This document shows positions 33,916 to 46,084 of a stretch of 64,000 nucleotides of DNA, in pieces; position 1 is the stretch's first letter, and every line of letters begins with the position of its first letter. A model generated the notes under the pieces. That model did not search any database. It was not told the origin of the DNA and saw only the letters and a list, made by a program, of their open reading frames with translations. Location: positions 1,364,001-1,428,000 of the forward strand of contig VICG01000011.1 of assembly GCA_008692225.1 (NCBI GenBank), read 5' to 3'. The position numbers were made by a program, and so were the translations under genes. This DNA comes from Monilinia fructicola (Eukaryota > Ascomycota > Leotiomycetes > Helotiales > Sclerotiniaceae).

Positions 33916-36475
33916 ATGGCTGGGCATGGAGATGTTCCTTATAAATCTCAGAATGTAGAGGAAATTCGGACACTTCTTCAAAATCTCAATGATAGCGCCG
34001 GCAAAGGAAAGAAACATGGGTTTAGCTGCAAGAAAACTCCCTTTCAAGTCGATGGATCACCCGCAAATATAATTGTCGAGTCTTGGCGTTTTCAAGATTG
34101 GGATTACAAGCGTGATGATTTACCAACGTACGCACGAGGACTTTTTACCGGCAAGAATGAGAAGAATCAACCAGAGATTGCAGTTCGTGGTTATGATAAA
34201 TTTTTCAACACGGAGGAGGTCAATGCTACTAAATGGAGTAATATTGAAAATAATACCAAAGGTCCTTATGAGTTGAGTCTCAAGGAGAATGGATGCATTG
34301 TTTTTATTAGCGGAGTTCATGATGGCACTCTACTGGTTTGTAGCAAGCATTCTACCGGTCAGGGAAACAAACCAGAAATGAGCCATGCAAAAGCTGCGGA
34401 TAAATGGGTCGACAGGCAACTCGCAGCTATTGGAAAAACTCGAGAGGAACTCTCCAGAGAGTTAAGAAAGAGAAATGCTACTGCGGTAGCTGAACTTTGT
34501 GATGATGACTTTGAGGAGCACATCTTAGCTTATGGTAAAGAAGATGCAGGACTTTATCTTCATGGTATCAATATCAACCTCCCAGAGTTCATGACCTATC
34601 CTGGAGACCAAGTTCAGGCCTTTGCAGCTGAATGGGGATTCAAGAAGACTGATTTCCTAGTAATGGATGATATTAAAGTCGCCAAATCTTTCCTCGATCA
34701 AGTAGCTGAAACTGGTTCTTATCAGGGGCGTGATATCGAGGGTTTCGTTATTCGTTGCAAGGCTCGTACCGGATCATCTGAATCATATTCTGATTGGTTC
34801 TTCAAATACAAATTCGAGGAACCATATCTTATGTATAGACAATGGCGTGAATGTACAAAAGCTTTGATTTCTGGAAAACCACCTCGTTTCAGAAAGCATG
34901 CCAAGGTCACAGAGGAATATCTTCTCTTTGCACGCAAACGCCTCGCCGAAGATCCTAATCTGGGAAAAGAGTATGCACATAATCATGGTATCATTAAGCT
35001 GAGAGATGATTTCTTGAAGGAAATTAATCTGAAAGGTTCGGATATTATTCGCCAAGAATATTCCCAACTTGGAGGCTCACCGGAGGAAGTAAGCAATAAT
35101 GTCATTCTGGTTCCAATTGCTACAATTGGATGTGGAAAGACCACTATTGCGCTTGCTCTTGGGCATCTCTTTGGCTGGGGCCACGTTCAGAATGATAACA
35201 TCACAGGTAAAAGCCGTCCACCTCGGTTTACCAACGAAGTCTTGACACAGCTCGAAGAGAAACCTGTTGTCATTGCTGATCGTAACAATGCTTCGAGACA
35301 TGAACGAAAACAAATAATTGAAGATGTCCATCTTACTCATCCACACGTTCGACTCGTTGCCTTAAATTTCGTTCATAATCGGGCAACTATCGACCAGGTT
35401 CGACAAGTTACTCAGGATCGAGTACTTCTACGTGGTGACAACCATCAAACCCTCCAGGCAGCAACAGATATGAAGAAGGTCGTGGGTATCATGGAAGGAT
35501 TTATCCAACGTTTTGAACCTCTAAACATTTGGGTATCACCAGACGATGGTTTCGATTCTAGTATCGACCTTGATCCAACCAAGGACTCACGAGAGAACCT
35601 AGAAACTGTCGTCGCACAGCTTTCAGCACAATACCCAAGGCTTTTTACAAATCTACCTACGAGTCAAGATCTTGATGAAGCCATCCAAGTGGCATTGAGC
35701 GACTACAAGCCAGCACTCAGACACGACGTTGGTCGCGGACCTAAGAACAACAATAAAAACCAGCAGAAGGAAACCAGACCTGTACGTGAAGACGAAGAAA
35801 ATGATGAAAAAACACAAAACCATACACGTGTCGAACAACGCTAACTTCAATAATTAATAACAGCAACCACAGATCGCGAAGAAGCCGAAGCCATTAGAAT
35901 ACATCTCTATTTCTCTCCCTCGACAGAATATCAAAGACGCACTTGATGATGCATTCGGTCGTACATCCTCGGAAAAGGCTAGGTTTTACAGAGTACTAGA
36001 GGAAACCCGTCGAGTTCAACCAGAGTTTTCACGTCACCCTTATCCATAGGGCGAACTCCAAACAATTCCCTGAATTGTGGCAAAAATACAGTGACATGCA
36101 TGCAAAGCAGGTGGCAATGATCTAGGTAATCAAGGAAGCAACTTTGGTGAATGCCAAGTTATGCTAGAGAGAGTATGTACACCCTTTTTCGTACTCACTC
36201 AGGGAGATGAAAACTAACACACATAGGTTGTATGGGATGATCGCATCATGGCCATTGTAGCTCGAATAGTCGACAATGGATGGGAATGCACCAACGAGAT
36301 AGCACACATCACCGTCGGTACGAGGGGAAATGATGTTAAACCCAAGGAAAGCAACGATTTGTTGAAGCGTTGGCTTGAGAAGGGTAGTGGTGATGAGACT
36401 CAGATTGGGGAGCTTGTGATTGATGGTAGGAAGATCGTTAGTGGAACTGTTAAGGGAGTTCTTTCTAATAGATGA
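33916..36475 (+). CDS. TRL1: tRNA ligase (ligase, kinase and cyclic phosphodiesterase), with two indels
   Basis: Exons: 33916-35781, 35864-36172, 36227-36475; about 807 aa if frames are taken as intended. It is the three-activity enzyme that joins tRNA halves after intron removal and HAC1-type mRNA in the unfolded-protein response. The adenylation lysine is K123 in KENG; the kinase P-loop is GCGKTT at 405-410; the C-terminal phosphodiesterase should have two HxT motifs, HVT in FHVTLIHR and HIT in NEIAHITVG. The first lies in a shifted frame: the T4 run at 36026-36029 has one T too many, and about 78 nt later, near 36101-36110, one base is missing. As written, the main frame stops at TAG 36047-36049. 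The exon 1 donor (GTACGT at 35782) was chosen by phase and strength. Confidence 0.93.
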
Positions 36476-38882
36476 GAGGAGATGAAGGGAAATAAAAGTC
36501 TCTATGGATGAGTGGGTGGGGGGATGGGGGAAAGAGATAGCGTTTTATACCATAACATCTTCAATCTGTATGTATTTATTGCATCCATGACACTCAGGAT
36601 CACTAGCGTTAGCGTTCATAAATCAAAAGAATATCCCCTGTCAAAACTAGTTCTTGTGCGCTTATTTCTTTGTTTCTCTCTATGAGAAGCGCGGAAGGTA
36701 AAATGCGACAAACCATTCGACGAACGCGAATCCAATCGAAGAAAACACCCCATCTCCAATCCACCTCATCGCATTCGCTTAACCCTGCTAAGCAACCCCT
36801 TCAGAAGCACAAGCGCATACCAATTCTATACTCGACACCCCATCCATTATCAATCAATCCCAGACCAAATGACACCTCTATCCCCCCACCGTCCCATGTC
36901 CCAAGTTCTCCGCCCTCACCCATCGCACGATTTATTCGTGAGCAGATACGATACTTTGCGGCCTCTGGGAAGTTCATATATCGATATCGCCATCGCTCAT
37001 TTTGAGGGGATGGGGGTGGACGGATGGATGGCCGGGGGTACCTTAAACGAGTCGAAGCGCCGAGCCAAATTAAACGAACGAGCCCAAGAGGTTCCGCGAC
37101 GGACCACCCCAGCCCCAAGCCGAGAGAGGTAAAACAGACGTGTATGGAGAAGAACTCCATGGACTTATCGCAAACATCACATCATATCACATCACATCGG
37201 ATCGGGTGACCGATCGATTGGTATGCCCGCGTAGCCAGGTCACCGTATTACTTCCCCAATCCCCAATCCCCATTTCCACCGCACCGCACCGCACAAACCG
37301 AGCAGTCGGATCCGGACTCCAACGCGAGTTTGAGTTTGATTTTGGAGAGTTTCACGATACCTCACTTACGTGCACACTCGCTCGCACTAGTACTGCCCCT
37401 GTCCCATATGCATACCACGCAGCAGATGCCCGGGTGATAGATAGATAGATAGATAGATAGATAGCAGCGCGCACACAAAGCAAGCAGACGTAACACAGCG
37501 GCGAGCAGCAGCTGCGCCTTCCAACCCGATGCGCGGCGCGCCGGCTGCGTAGCGGTATCTGATGATGTGTCGGGATCGCAGGGGAGGGAACGTTGCTGGC
37601 CTCTGCCTCACGATGATGCGGGGGTCGGGATGGGATATCTTGGGTATCGGGGACGTGTGTGACGTTGTTGGGGCTTGGGTTGCGTTGCGTTGTGTTGGGT
37701 TTTGTGATGGATATCTGTAGCTGGTGCCTGGTACCTGGTAGCTGGTGGGGGAAGGGGAGGAGGGATGGCTCAAATGATGGGAGGGGGGGCTGTGAGATGG
37801 GGGACGGGGTTCGTGCTTCGCTTCTTGTTTGAGGCTTGTGGTACGGGATAGAGATAATATGATAGAAGTTCATATGTCAGGTGTGTAGATAGAGTTACCC
37901 TTTCTCCCCCTCTCCTACTCTTGTATGGTTGATTGATTGATTTACCGTCATATGGTGTTTGTTATATTGCAGGGGAGGGGGGTGTTCACTTAAGAATGAG
38001 TAGGGCAGCCTGCAAGTATATTTTGAGATATCTCATGGTGGTGTACTTGTATCTGGTGACGTATTTTAAGGATGAAGTGCATATGATTCTCACTCTTTGT
38101 CATTGACTGGACGACGCTGTACAGCCCCAGTATTGATACTGATATTATAACGGAGTTAGTAACATAGCAACATCAACCATGACAGAGGTACATAAATATC
38201 ACATCACAAGCAAAATCAAATCATGAAAACTATGTGGCAGCAAATGAGCTCAATCAATTAACTACTAGGAAGATGCCTTCATCGGAGCTCATTTCCCATC
38301 CATAGAACTTTTGCACGAACCACGGGAAGCATAATAAACAATCAACTAAACCACCCAACCAATACTATCCTATCATCGATCGATAAACCTTTGATGCGAA
38401 AATCAAAGCAACCCAACCAACAAGCTCCCTATATGATCTTGCCCCAGCTGCAACGAAAAAAGAAGATTGAGATGTTCTTGACCTGATCAAATCTATCCAT
38501 GAAAGTCTGTGAGTACTATGGAATGTGTCGGCGACAAGGCAAGGTGAGATTGCGACGAGAACATGGACGCAACGAGTGAATATGCCAGATCCATGGATTT
38601 TGTTTGTCGGAAACTTTGAAATGAAGGCAATGAAAAGATCTGATTGAAGAAGTTGGTATGAGATGGAAAGAAAGGGTGGATAAGCTTCTTGAGATGAAAG
38701 ATGTTGGCAAAAGGTGATAGAGGCATGTTTTTGCGTTTTCGCAGAAATAGTAGACGTAAATGCGTGAATGCGTAAAGAGTGTTTGTGAAACACAGGAAAG
38801 ATTTTCGTGGACTCGTGAGAACTGACGTGATTGCATTGAGTTATCGCAAAGCTAGTATGCAAATCATGTAAAATCAATCGCT
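36476..38882. other. 2.4-kb intergenic region, no gene seen
   Basis: Convergent gap between TRL1 and the CAP-protein gene. It holds GC-rich low-complexity DNA at 36850-37800, a (GATA)n microsatellite at 37436-37464, ATCACATC repeats near 37180-37202 and G-rich runs near 37740-37800. Short ORFs have no protein-like character. Confidence 0.55.
37436..37464. repeat. GATA tetranucleotide microsatellite
   Basis: About seven copies of GATA in tandem. Confidence 0.9.
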
Positions 38883-39740
38883 TTAAGCATTGACAACATT
38901 GACAGAGGGGTGGTTGAGTGGTGGGAAGACGTTAACGCCATATTGACCGCCCATATTTCCTAAGGAGAAGAGTTAGCAAAAAGTGATGAATTTAGAGGGA
39001 AGGACAAGAACAAACCTGCGGGATAATAGTTGCAGACGGTGTACCAAGCTGGTAAGCTTGGCCAGATGTCCATTGGTTGACAAAGTTGAGTAGCACAACC
39101 GACAGAATGAGTAGCAAGCCAAACCATTTGAGTGTAATGGCCCCACTTTTCAAAAGTGGTCAAGTCTGGATTATCTTGACCATAATATGAAGGAAGGTAT
39201 GTAGGTTCTTCACCATTGTACCACATGTCTGTAGCAGCAACAGCCATCTCCTTGTTAGCACCAAGAGCCTTAGCACCAGTGGAACCATATGCAGCAATGT
39301 TTTGTCCATATCCACCACCATTGATGTTCCTAAAGGAAAGTTAGCGTTGGTAAGACAAAGGTGACCCAGAAAAGTACTCACATGTTGTGACCCCACTTGC
39401 ATGTTGCAGCAAGAACTTGTGCGGATGCAACAAGGCTTGTGTTCCAGTTAAGAAGGGGAACAGAGTGATTAGCACGATGGATATTGTGGTGATACAACGC
39501 AGTTGAAACATAATCAGTTGGGGTTGCGGTTGGAACTGGTGCTTGCGTGGTCGATGGGTAGACGGTGGTGGTGACATGGAGTATTGTTGTAGCAACAGCC
39601 TTCCCATTAGAGTTGTATATGACTTCCGTAACATCATATGTTTGAACGATCTGGCGCTTAATACGATGAATAAGTTCGGTGATTGGGGATGCAGTCACCA
39701 TCAAGGCGAAAAGCATAGCCAAGGCAAATTGCAGACGCAT
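38883..39740 (-). CDS. secreted CAP/PR-1 (SCP) family protein
   Basis: Three exons: 39740-39382, 39329-39016, 38959-38883, giving 249 aa; introns are 52 and 56 nt. The first ~18 residues (MRLQFALAMLFALMVTAS) form a signal peptide, and KR at 28-29 is a possible Kex2 site. A Thr/Pro-rich linker precedes the CAP domain, which has HNIHR at 85-89, GHYTQMVW at 183-190 and YTVCNYYPAGN at 216-226. Cysteines at 114, 198, 203 and 219 fit disulphides. Fungal CAP proteins bind sterols or fatty acids and act outside the cell; the role here is not known. The last exon restores the tail NMGGQYGVNVFPPL. Confidence 0.93.
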
Positions 39741-41956
39741 TTTGGGGATTGATTGTGGGATATCTAGAAGATGTGTAAAAGACGTCTAAACGAAAGTTAA
39801 AGAAGAAGAAGAAGAAGAAGAAGAAGAAGAAGAAGAAGAAGAAGAAGAAGAAGAAGGAAAAGAAGATCTAGGTATCAAGCACTAGAAGAGCAGCTTGGTA
39901 AGGAGTGTGGTTTTTGAAAAGAGGTCTGGAGTGTAGTTGAAAGATTGTAGTGTTTTTGGAAGAAGAGGAGGGGAAAGACTGTTGAAGCTCTGTTTATATT
40001 TACAGAATTCCCACGTGGGATCTGATTTTAATATCTGACTGATTAAAAGTGTGCCGTCTTTCGCAGAGATTGCTCGGCTATATACCCCAATCAAGGCTCA
40101 AGATAGAGGAAAATCAGAGGCAGCAACCTTAATCGGACGTTCAATTCAGCTTTGGGGAGATATGGAAGATTATGGAGAGATAAAAAAAGAAAATGAAGGC
40201 AATTTGAATGGAAATTGAATGTGGTAATGACGTATTGAATTCTGAGATTTGTATTACTTGATTTCCGAGGTGATTGTCTTACAGACAGTCTATCAGACAG
40301 TCTATGAATCTTGGTAGTGACACGAGATTACTGCAATTATAATAACATTGAAAGTGCTCTTTCTTATTGTGTGAATTTCACCATGTCCAGAGTGGCTCAG
40401 GAAAGAACAATCACCATAGAAACCTGGGGCCCCAGATATTTGCCATTGCCTTGGTTTGAGGGTGTGGATGAATCTTAAAGAATGGAACTATCCATGGATG
40501 ACCATGAATTCTTCACTTAGATATTGTCACCAGTTGAGTGTTTGGTGGTGAATATCTTGATGGCAGGCATGTAAAAGCCACATGGCTCTTCAACTTATTG
40601 AATATTAAGAACGCTCCATGAATGTGAGATTATATGACAAAGATGATTACCTAGGTTAGGCATAACAAGAGAACCCGTGGACCTTGGAAGCTGGAGGAAC
40701 TTATTGAATGACATTTGATGACCTCCAGTCCTCTCTTGATTAAACTTGATGGAATGATTAATTTCTACCGCAATTGGAGTACCTACCAACTATTTTCATC
40801 AACAAATGTCATCTGTTGTTGACTTCGTTTCTATTTTCATTTCCCCACATTCTTGGAACCCAGCCGTATTTAAGAGCAATCCATCCCAAGACTCTTGGGT
40901 GCATGATGCTTCCTCTAATATTGTATCACTACATTCTCCTTTGCCAAAACACCTGAGCCGACAAAATCTACACTCATCTTGGCACCAGCTCAGCTGCAGA
41001 AATAATCTAGAATGTTGAAAATCCAGACTCCTTTGCCACAAATATAGTGGCTCTCTAGTAGAACAGCTGGAATGTGGCTATTTTGGCAGTACTGCTGCCC
41101 TCCAAAACATCTCGGAAGAACATCATTCAACCCATCAAGTGATACTTTGAAGTCCAACCTAGACTTCAAGATAACCTCTTAGTATGTGCATGACCTGAAA
41201 TTCAGACAACAAGGGATAAAATGAATGCGAACGGCTAGCAACCCACTGGGCAATATGTATTGAGATCATGAGTTGAGAAAATTCAAGACTCCCATTTACA
41301 AACACAGGAGATCTACAGAGGATCAAGGGACAACCAGATTTCTCTGTGTCAGTGATACAGCCATGTGCTCAAAAGCCTTTCAAGATAATGCGGTCAACCA
41401 AGAACAAAGCAGATTCTAGGCAAGCAGAATCACCAAAGAAGAACGACGGGTGCAAGTAAGGAACAACTGCGTCTGGAAGGATGAGAGGAAGCAAGTGTTC
41501 TTCATACCCCTTGAGTATTTTCACTGAACAAAACGTAAATAACATAGAGATCCTTTGATGAACACTTGTTCCCAAAGAATGATTGGAGAAAAGAGGTTGA
41601 AGCTCTGTGGGGTGAATATTCTTTGTCTGCGTTGATTAGTCGATGCTTAGTCGCTCCTTCCCGTGCCTTAGGCGCTGTATCATATATCAGACCATTTCTT
41701 GTCCTTCAGAAAAGCTGTATTTGTGGTACACTGGGGCTCAAGTGTGTTTTAAACCCTCCACTAGAGAATATAAAAATCGTTATATTGTCTTCAACCAGTA
41801 TACGCAGCCGTTCTTGTGCATCCCATCCATATATAATACAATTTCCTCTGTTCCCCCTGTCGATCTTCTGCTCATTAGTCCACAGCTCCAAACTCCCGAT
41901 ATCTCAGTTTCCATCTAAATTTCGCACATATCACTGGGTATATTCATGAACCCCTT
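39741..41956. other. 2.2-kb intergenic region, no gene seen
   Basis: Starts with the CAP gene promoter including a GAA tract, then unstructured AT-rich DNA. ACAGTCTATCAGACAGTCTAT is a short direct repeat near 40284-40305. Several 60-130 codon ORFs show no protein-like pattern; decayed sequence cannot be excluded. Confidence 0.5.
39801..39856. repeat. GAA triplet microsatellite upstream of the CAP-protein gene
   Basis: About 18 GAA units without interruption, 61-116 nt before the CAP start codon (CTT on its coding strand), so in the leader or core promoter. Confidence 0.95.
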
Positions 41957-42591
41957 CTATAGTTTTCTCTTCCCAATCCCCTCCATCTCTCTTCTCAATT
42001 CCTCCCTGAGCTGCGCCGCGAGCACCTTGGCTTCATCCTCGTCCAACTCACTCCTCTGGCCCCTCCCAAACATCGTAAAAGATCGATTGCGTAACTCGGG
42101 AGTTAGTCCTGGTCTCGGGATGATATGAAAATGTACATGCGGTACAACCTGTGCTGCAGCCGCTCCTATATTTATCCCCAACTCTATTAGTGTCGATTTC
42201 TTTATTTCTTTGTCTCACCAAATGCCCTATACCAGCTCAAATAAACTTTAAATGTGCCGGCTTTTCCAAGACATAAATCCCGGGAATACCAACCGTTGTT
42301 TTGGACAATATTCCAGTCCCATACACCGGTGGCCTTGGCTAATACTCTCGATAGTCTCGGGAGCCATTCGCCCAGCTCTCGCGCTTCTTCCACACTAATG
42401 TCCGATACTTTCTCATTATGCTTGCGAGTAGTGACTAATAGATGTCCTGGGGAAAGCGGCATAATATCGAGAAATGCCATGCATAGGGGGGTGCTGAGAA
42501 CTACGAAAGCGGAGGGTGTGGTAAGGTCTGGGTTTTCGAGGGATGATGATGGTGGATAATTGGATGCTATGCTGCAGAATGGACAGGCCAT
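41957..42591 (-). CDS. HIT-family nucleotide hydrolase
   Basis: Two exons: 42591-42294 and 42183-41957, giving 174 aa, with a 110-nt intron that restores NNELGINIGAAAAQVVPH. The histidine-triad motif HVHFHII is at H115, H117 and H119. The N-terminal CPFC pair (MACPFCSIAS), PLSPGHLLVTTRKH and the NNELGINIG segment are standard HIT features. HIT proteins hydrolyse small nucleoside phosphates or phosphoramidates (AMP-lysine, Ap3A and the like); the exact substrate is unknown. It lies head-to-tail with the AKR gene on the same strand, 388 nt apart. Confidence 0.93.
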
Positions 42592-42979
42592 GTTGATTGC
42601 GGTATCCCTTCGAGAGGGCTATAATGATGTTATCGTGAATTGCGCATTATAAGTTAGGTGATGGTTGTGAATTGTGAATGAAGGAGCTTGGGGATGGAAT
42701 TTCAATTTTGCCGAGGTTCTGATGCAGCTTGGCTTGGTTCTTTAATAGTTGTAAAGTACTCCAGGTTCTGGATTTCTCTTTGGCGGCAATCCATTATTTA
42801 TTTCACGAAACAATCATCGACAGCATTCAATCAATTAATGAATCGTTGCGAGGTTTGTGTCAATCACCAGTGATTTTGAGACTATCTTTAAGAATACACA
42901 GTACAAGTTGGTCATCAGAGGCTTCAATTCATTTCCTTCATGGTATCTCTCTATAATATAATATAAACAATTAATTCCT
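42592..42979. other. intergenic region between two minus-strand genes
   Basis: 388 nt holding the HIT promoter and AKR 3' flank. No feature recognised. Confidence 0.5.
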
Positions 42980-44113
42980 TTACTCATCATCGCCGAAGAA
43001 AACCTTGATAGGTAACCAATCGTCACCGCAGACCTTGAATCTATCCTTCAGGTTGTCCAATTTCTCAACCTCCTCACTAGTCAATTCCCAACCATCAAGC
43101 TCAAAGTTCTTCTCAATGCGCTCCTTGTTGACGGACTTTGGAATAACAGACCATCCCTTCTGATGACCCCAGGCAAGTAGTACTTGTTGTGTAGTCTTGC
43201 CCTTGGCTTCTGCTATGGACAATAAGGTCTGGTCCTTGTAAAGAGGAGAGTTGGTGCTACCGAGACAAGAGTAACCAGTGCTGTGGATACCCTTTGAGGT
43301 GTTGTATGCGACGAGCTTAGGAGATGGGTTGTTTGGGTGGAGCTCGATTTGGTTAACGGCAGGAACAATCTGAGCGATGGTTAGAATAAATGTACAATTG
43401 TTGAACGGTGGAAGATGGACATACTGTGGTTCCTGGGTCATTGAGGAGCTTCTCCAAGTTCTTGATGCCAAAGTTTGAGACACCAATGTTCTTTACTTTG
43501 CCAGTGGCAGGGAGCTTTTGCAATTCGTGCCATGTCTTGATGAAATCCCAATCTGGGTAATGCTTTTTTAAGTCATCTGGGTCGGTTGATGATGGCCAAT
43601 GCATAAGGTATAAGTCGACGTAATCAGTACCAAGAGACTTCAAGGAAGAGTCAATTCCTTCCGCAACTCTCTTGTGCCATGGGTTATCGAGCTTGGTAGT
43701 CAACCAGATCTCTTCTCTTGGTACGCCAGACGCTTTGATGCCTTCACCGACCTCTGCCTCGTTTCCGTAGGCAAGCTAACAAGAGGTCAGAATCCAATTA
43801 CACGCCAATGGATTCTTCAACTTACAGCTGTGTCGATGTGTCGGTAACCTTTGCGGAGAGCGATCTCAACAGCCTTGCCGACTTCACCTGGCTTAGATTG
43901 CCATGTGCCGAGACCGACAGCTGGGATCTTATCACCAGTGTTGAGGGTGAAGGTCTTTCTGGATAAAGGAGTCGTGTGTGAGCTTAGGGTACGAATTGGT
44001 TTAAAATGGGAAGTGACAGCCGCCAGTCTACGCAGACTTCTGCTTTTGACGTGAATTCCTGTCAAGGAGTCGATGATGGAAGAAACTTACGAGGTAACGT
44101 TATTTGCAGACAT
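42980..44113 (-). CDS. aldo-keto reductase (second copy in window)
   Basis: Four exons: 44113-44091, 43958-43826, 43775-43425, 43369-42980, giving 298 aa. The first exon has only 23 nt (MSANNVT), joined over a 132-nt intron to [20 protein letters not shown]; this restores the usual short AKR N-terminus. The catalytic tetrad is D50 (GYRHIDTA), Y55 (AYGNE), K80 (LTTKLDN) and H111 (LMHWP); cofactor-site residues [15 protein letters not shown] follow. It is shorter than the AKR at 25.6 kb and lacks its leader. Substrate is unknown; glycerol- or aldehyde-type reductases have this layout. A TTG-started frame extends upstream at 44065 but includes the intron. Confidence 0.93.
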
Positions 44114-44974
44114 TTTTGTTACGGGTTTAAGATCGTTGAATGTTCTTTGATATGGAATAGAAGGGAGAGAAGAGAAGCGCATTTAGCCACGAGGGGAAAC
44201 AGATTACTTATACCTTTGAATTTACCCAGCAAGGTCATGCATAAAGAATGTTTGAAGCCAAATGACGACAATCTATGGAATTTCCACAAAATACATTAAT
44301 CACATCCGGACATTTCTAACCCGTATCAAGAAGTTCGACCGGTCAATAGCTACAATCTAAAGATAATTCCGCTGCACAATGAGGGGCTCTGCTAGAATGT
44401 TAGAAGGTTCTCTATCACTCTGGTGGAGCATGGAGGGGCAATTGCACTTTAGGCTAAATCCAATGCAAAGAAACCTTGACATGCGCGCCAATCAGGCATT
44501 ATGATACCATTCCTACGTCAGATGTCTGCACCAAAGCTCAACAAGGTCGAGAGGTAGCTTTACCTCCAACTCCGTACTTATAAGAACCAAATAGAATGAA
44601 TACTGTACCGGTATATCAATGATAACTCGGTTTGGTTCGACATTCGGTGACGAGTTTACTATATACGAAACCTCTAGTGTTTATTAAATCAGGACTTAAC
44701 CTGATATGCATCGACTTTGTATCTCCAGCTCGTATTATTATTGTTATTGTTGTTGTTGATAGGACTTGAATGAATGAATGAATGAATGGATGGATGGATG
44801 AATCAATGAGATGAAACTCAGATCCGAGGTTATCCCGTCGTGGCGGGGAAGGTAATCCGAGACACACGTGATGAGGTTAGAACTATCAAGGAATCTCTCA
44901 GGCGCGCAAGGTGCAATCTCACGAACTTAAACAACCCTGTACCATTCGCGCGCATACAACCATCCATCACCACA
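44114..44974. promoter_or_regulatory. divergent intergenic region between AKR and FAM192A-like genes
   Basis: 861 nt. Holds (TTG)n near 44730-44757 and (GAAT)n/(GGAT)n at 44769-44802. Should contain both promoters; no factor site recognised. Confidence 0.5.
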
Positions 44975-45788
44975 ATGTCCTCTGGATTCGTATCTGGTGG
45001 AACGGTAGATGCTCCAATCGAGCGTAGTGATGAATGGCTTGCCGCCCAACAAGAAATAGAAGCTAACCGACAACGAAAAGCCATCGAGGCCAGACAACAA
45101 GACGGGAAGAGTCTATTCGAGATTCTCGAAGCTAATAAAGGTATACATGTAGGACCCTTGCACCAAATTCACGTCTTTCTTGGGCTGATCACGTAGGGGT
45201 GCGTTGAATGAACCAGCTGCCAAACAAGATGCATTCGAAGAAGCCAATAAACTCAAGAATCAATTCCGATCATTAGATGAAGACGAGGTTGAATTTTTGG
45301 ATTCGGTATTAGAAAGTACGAGAGCGGAAGAGGAACGAGTCAAGAAGGAAACTGCAGAGGGCTTGGAGTTGTTTAGGAAACAACAGGAAGAGGCAGATAA
45401 AAAGGCCAGAGCTGCTGAAAACGACGGAACACAAATACAAGAGGCTTCCGCGGTTCGTGAGGATGAATGGGGTACCACTGGTCGAAAGCGCAAGCGTACG
45501 AAGGATAAAGAAGTACTGAAGGGGGTTAAGGTTAGGAGAGCTTCGTCCTCCATGGAGCAACCTCATGCTTCTCCCAAGGGCTCATCAACGAAGCTTGCAG
45601 CAGACGAATCTAGCTCAGTTGTAACGAATGCTAAACCGGACATATCTAGAGATTCAGCCAATTTCTCTGATATACCGCCTGCTAAGGTAACACCTAAGCA
45701 GGTCGCAGTCAAGGAGCAGCCACCATCTCCTCCAACCAAGAAAGGGTTGGGATTGGTAGATTATGGATCTGATGAGGATGATGACTGA
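44975..45788 (+). CDS. FAM192A/Fyv6 N-terminal domain protein
   Basis: Two exons: 44975-45140 and 45217-45788, giving 245 aa. The 76-nt intron joins SLFEILEANK to AAKQDAFEEANKLKN. The N-terminal ~110 residues are a charged helix with SLDEDEVEFLDSVLES, the signature of the FAM192A/Fyv6 (NIP30) family. The rest is basic and disordered with a nuclear signal-like GRKRKRTKDKEV and ends GLGLVDYGSDEDDD. Human FAM192A binds the PA28-gamma proteasome activator, and yeast Fyv6 works at the second step of splicing; which role applies here is unknown. The acceptor AG at 45215-45216 was chosen because the AG at 45195-45196 breaks the frame. Confidence 0.9.
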
Positions 45789-46084
45789 ATACTACAAAAG
45801 GGGCGTGCTGAGGAGTTTTGAGTGAATGAGCATAGATACAATGTAGGTATGGAGAGCAAAAGAATCTTCCGTCAGCCGATAACTATCACAAAACACGCAG
45901 AGCATAAACAGGGGACAAGTAGGTTCCAAAAAAAGCTCGATCATGATGATTCACAATACGGCATGTCAGGTCATTACAGGATATAGGTCTCTATAGACAA
46001 AGAAGTATCATCTGCTCACAAGAGCTCTATAAATCCTCTCCTCTTCTATATCCCTCAAGCAATGCCTCGAATGGGCAATCCTCT

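Noticed and set aside
36670..37448. Group of overlapping ORFs on both strands
   Set aside because: They come from GC-rich repetitive DNA; no frame stands out.
41566..41949. 127-codon ORF as a gene
   Set aside because: Cys/Ser/Pro-rich without family pattern; ends next to the HIT gene 3' flank and looks like chance.
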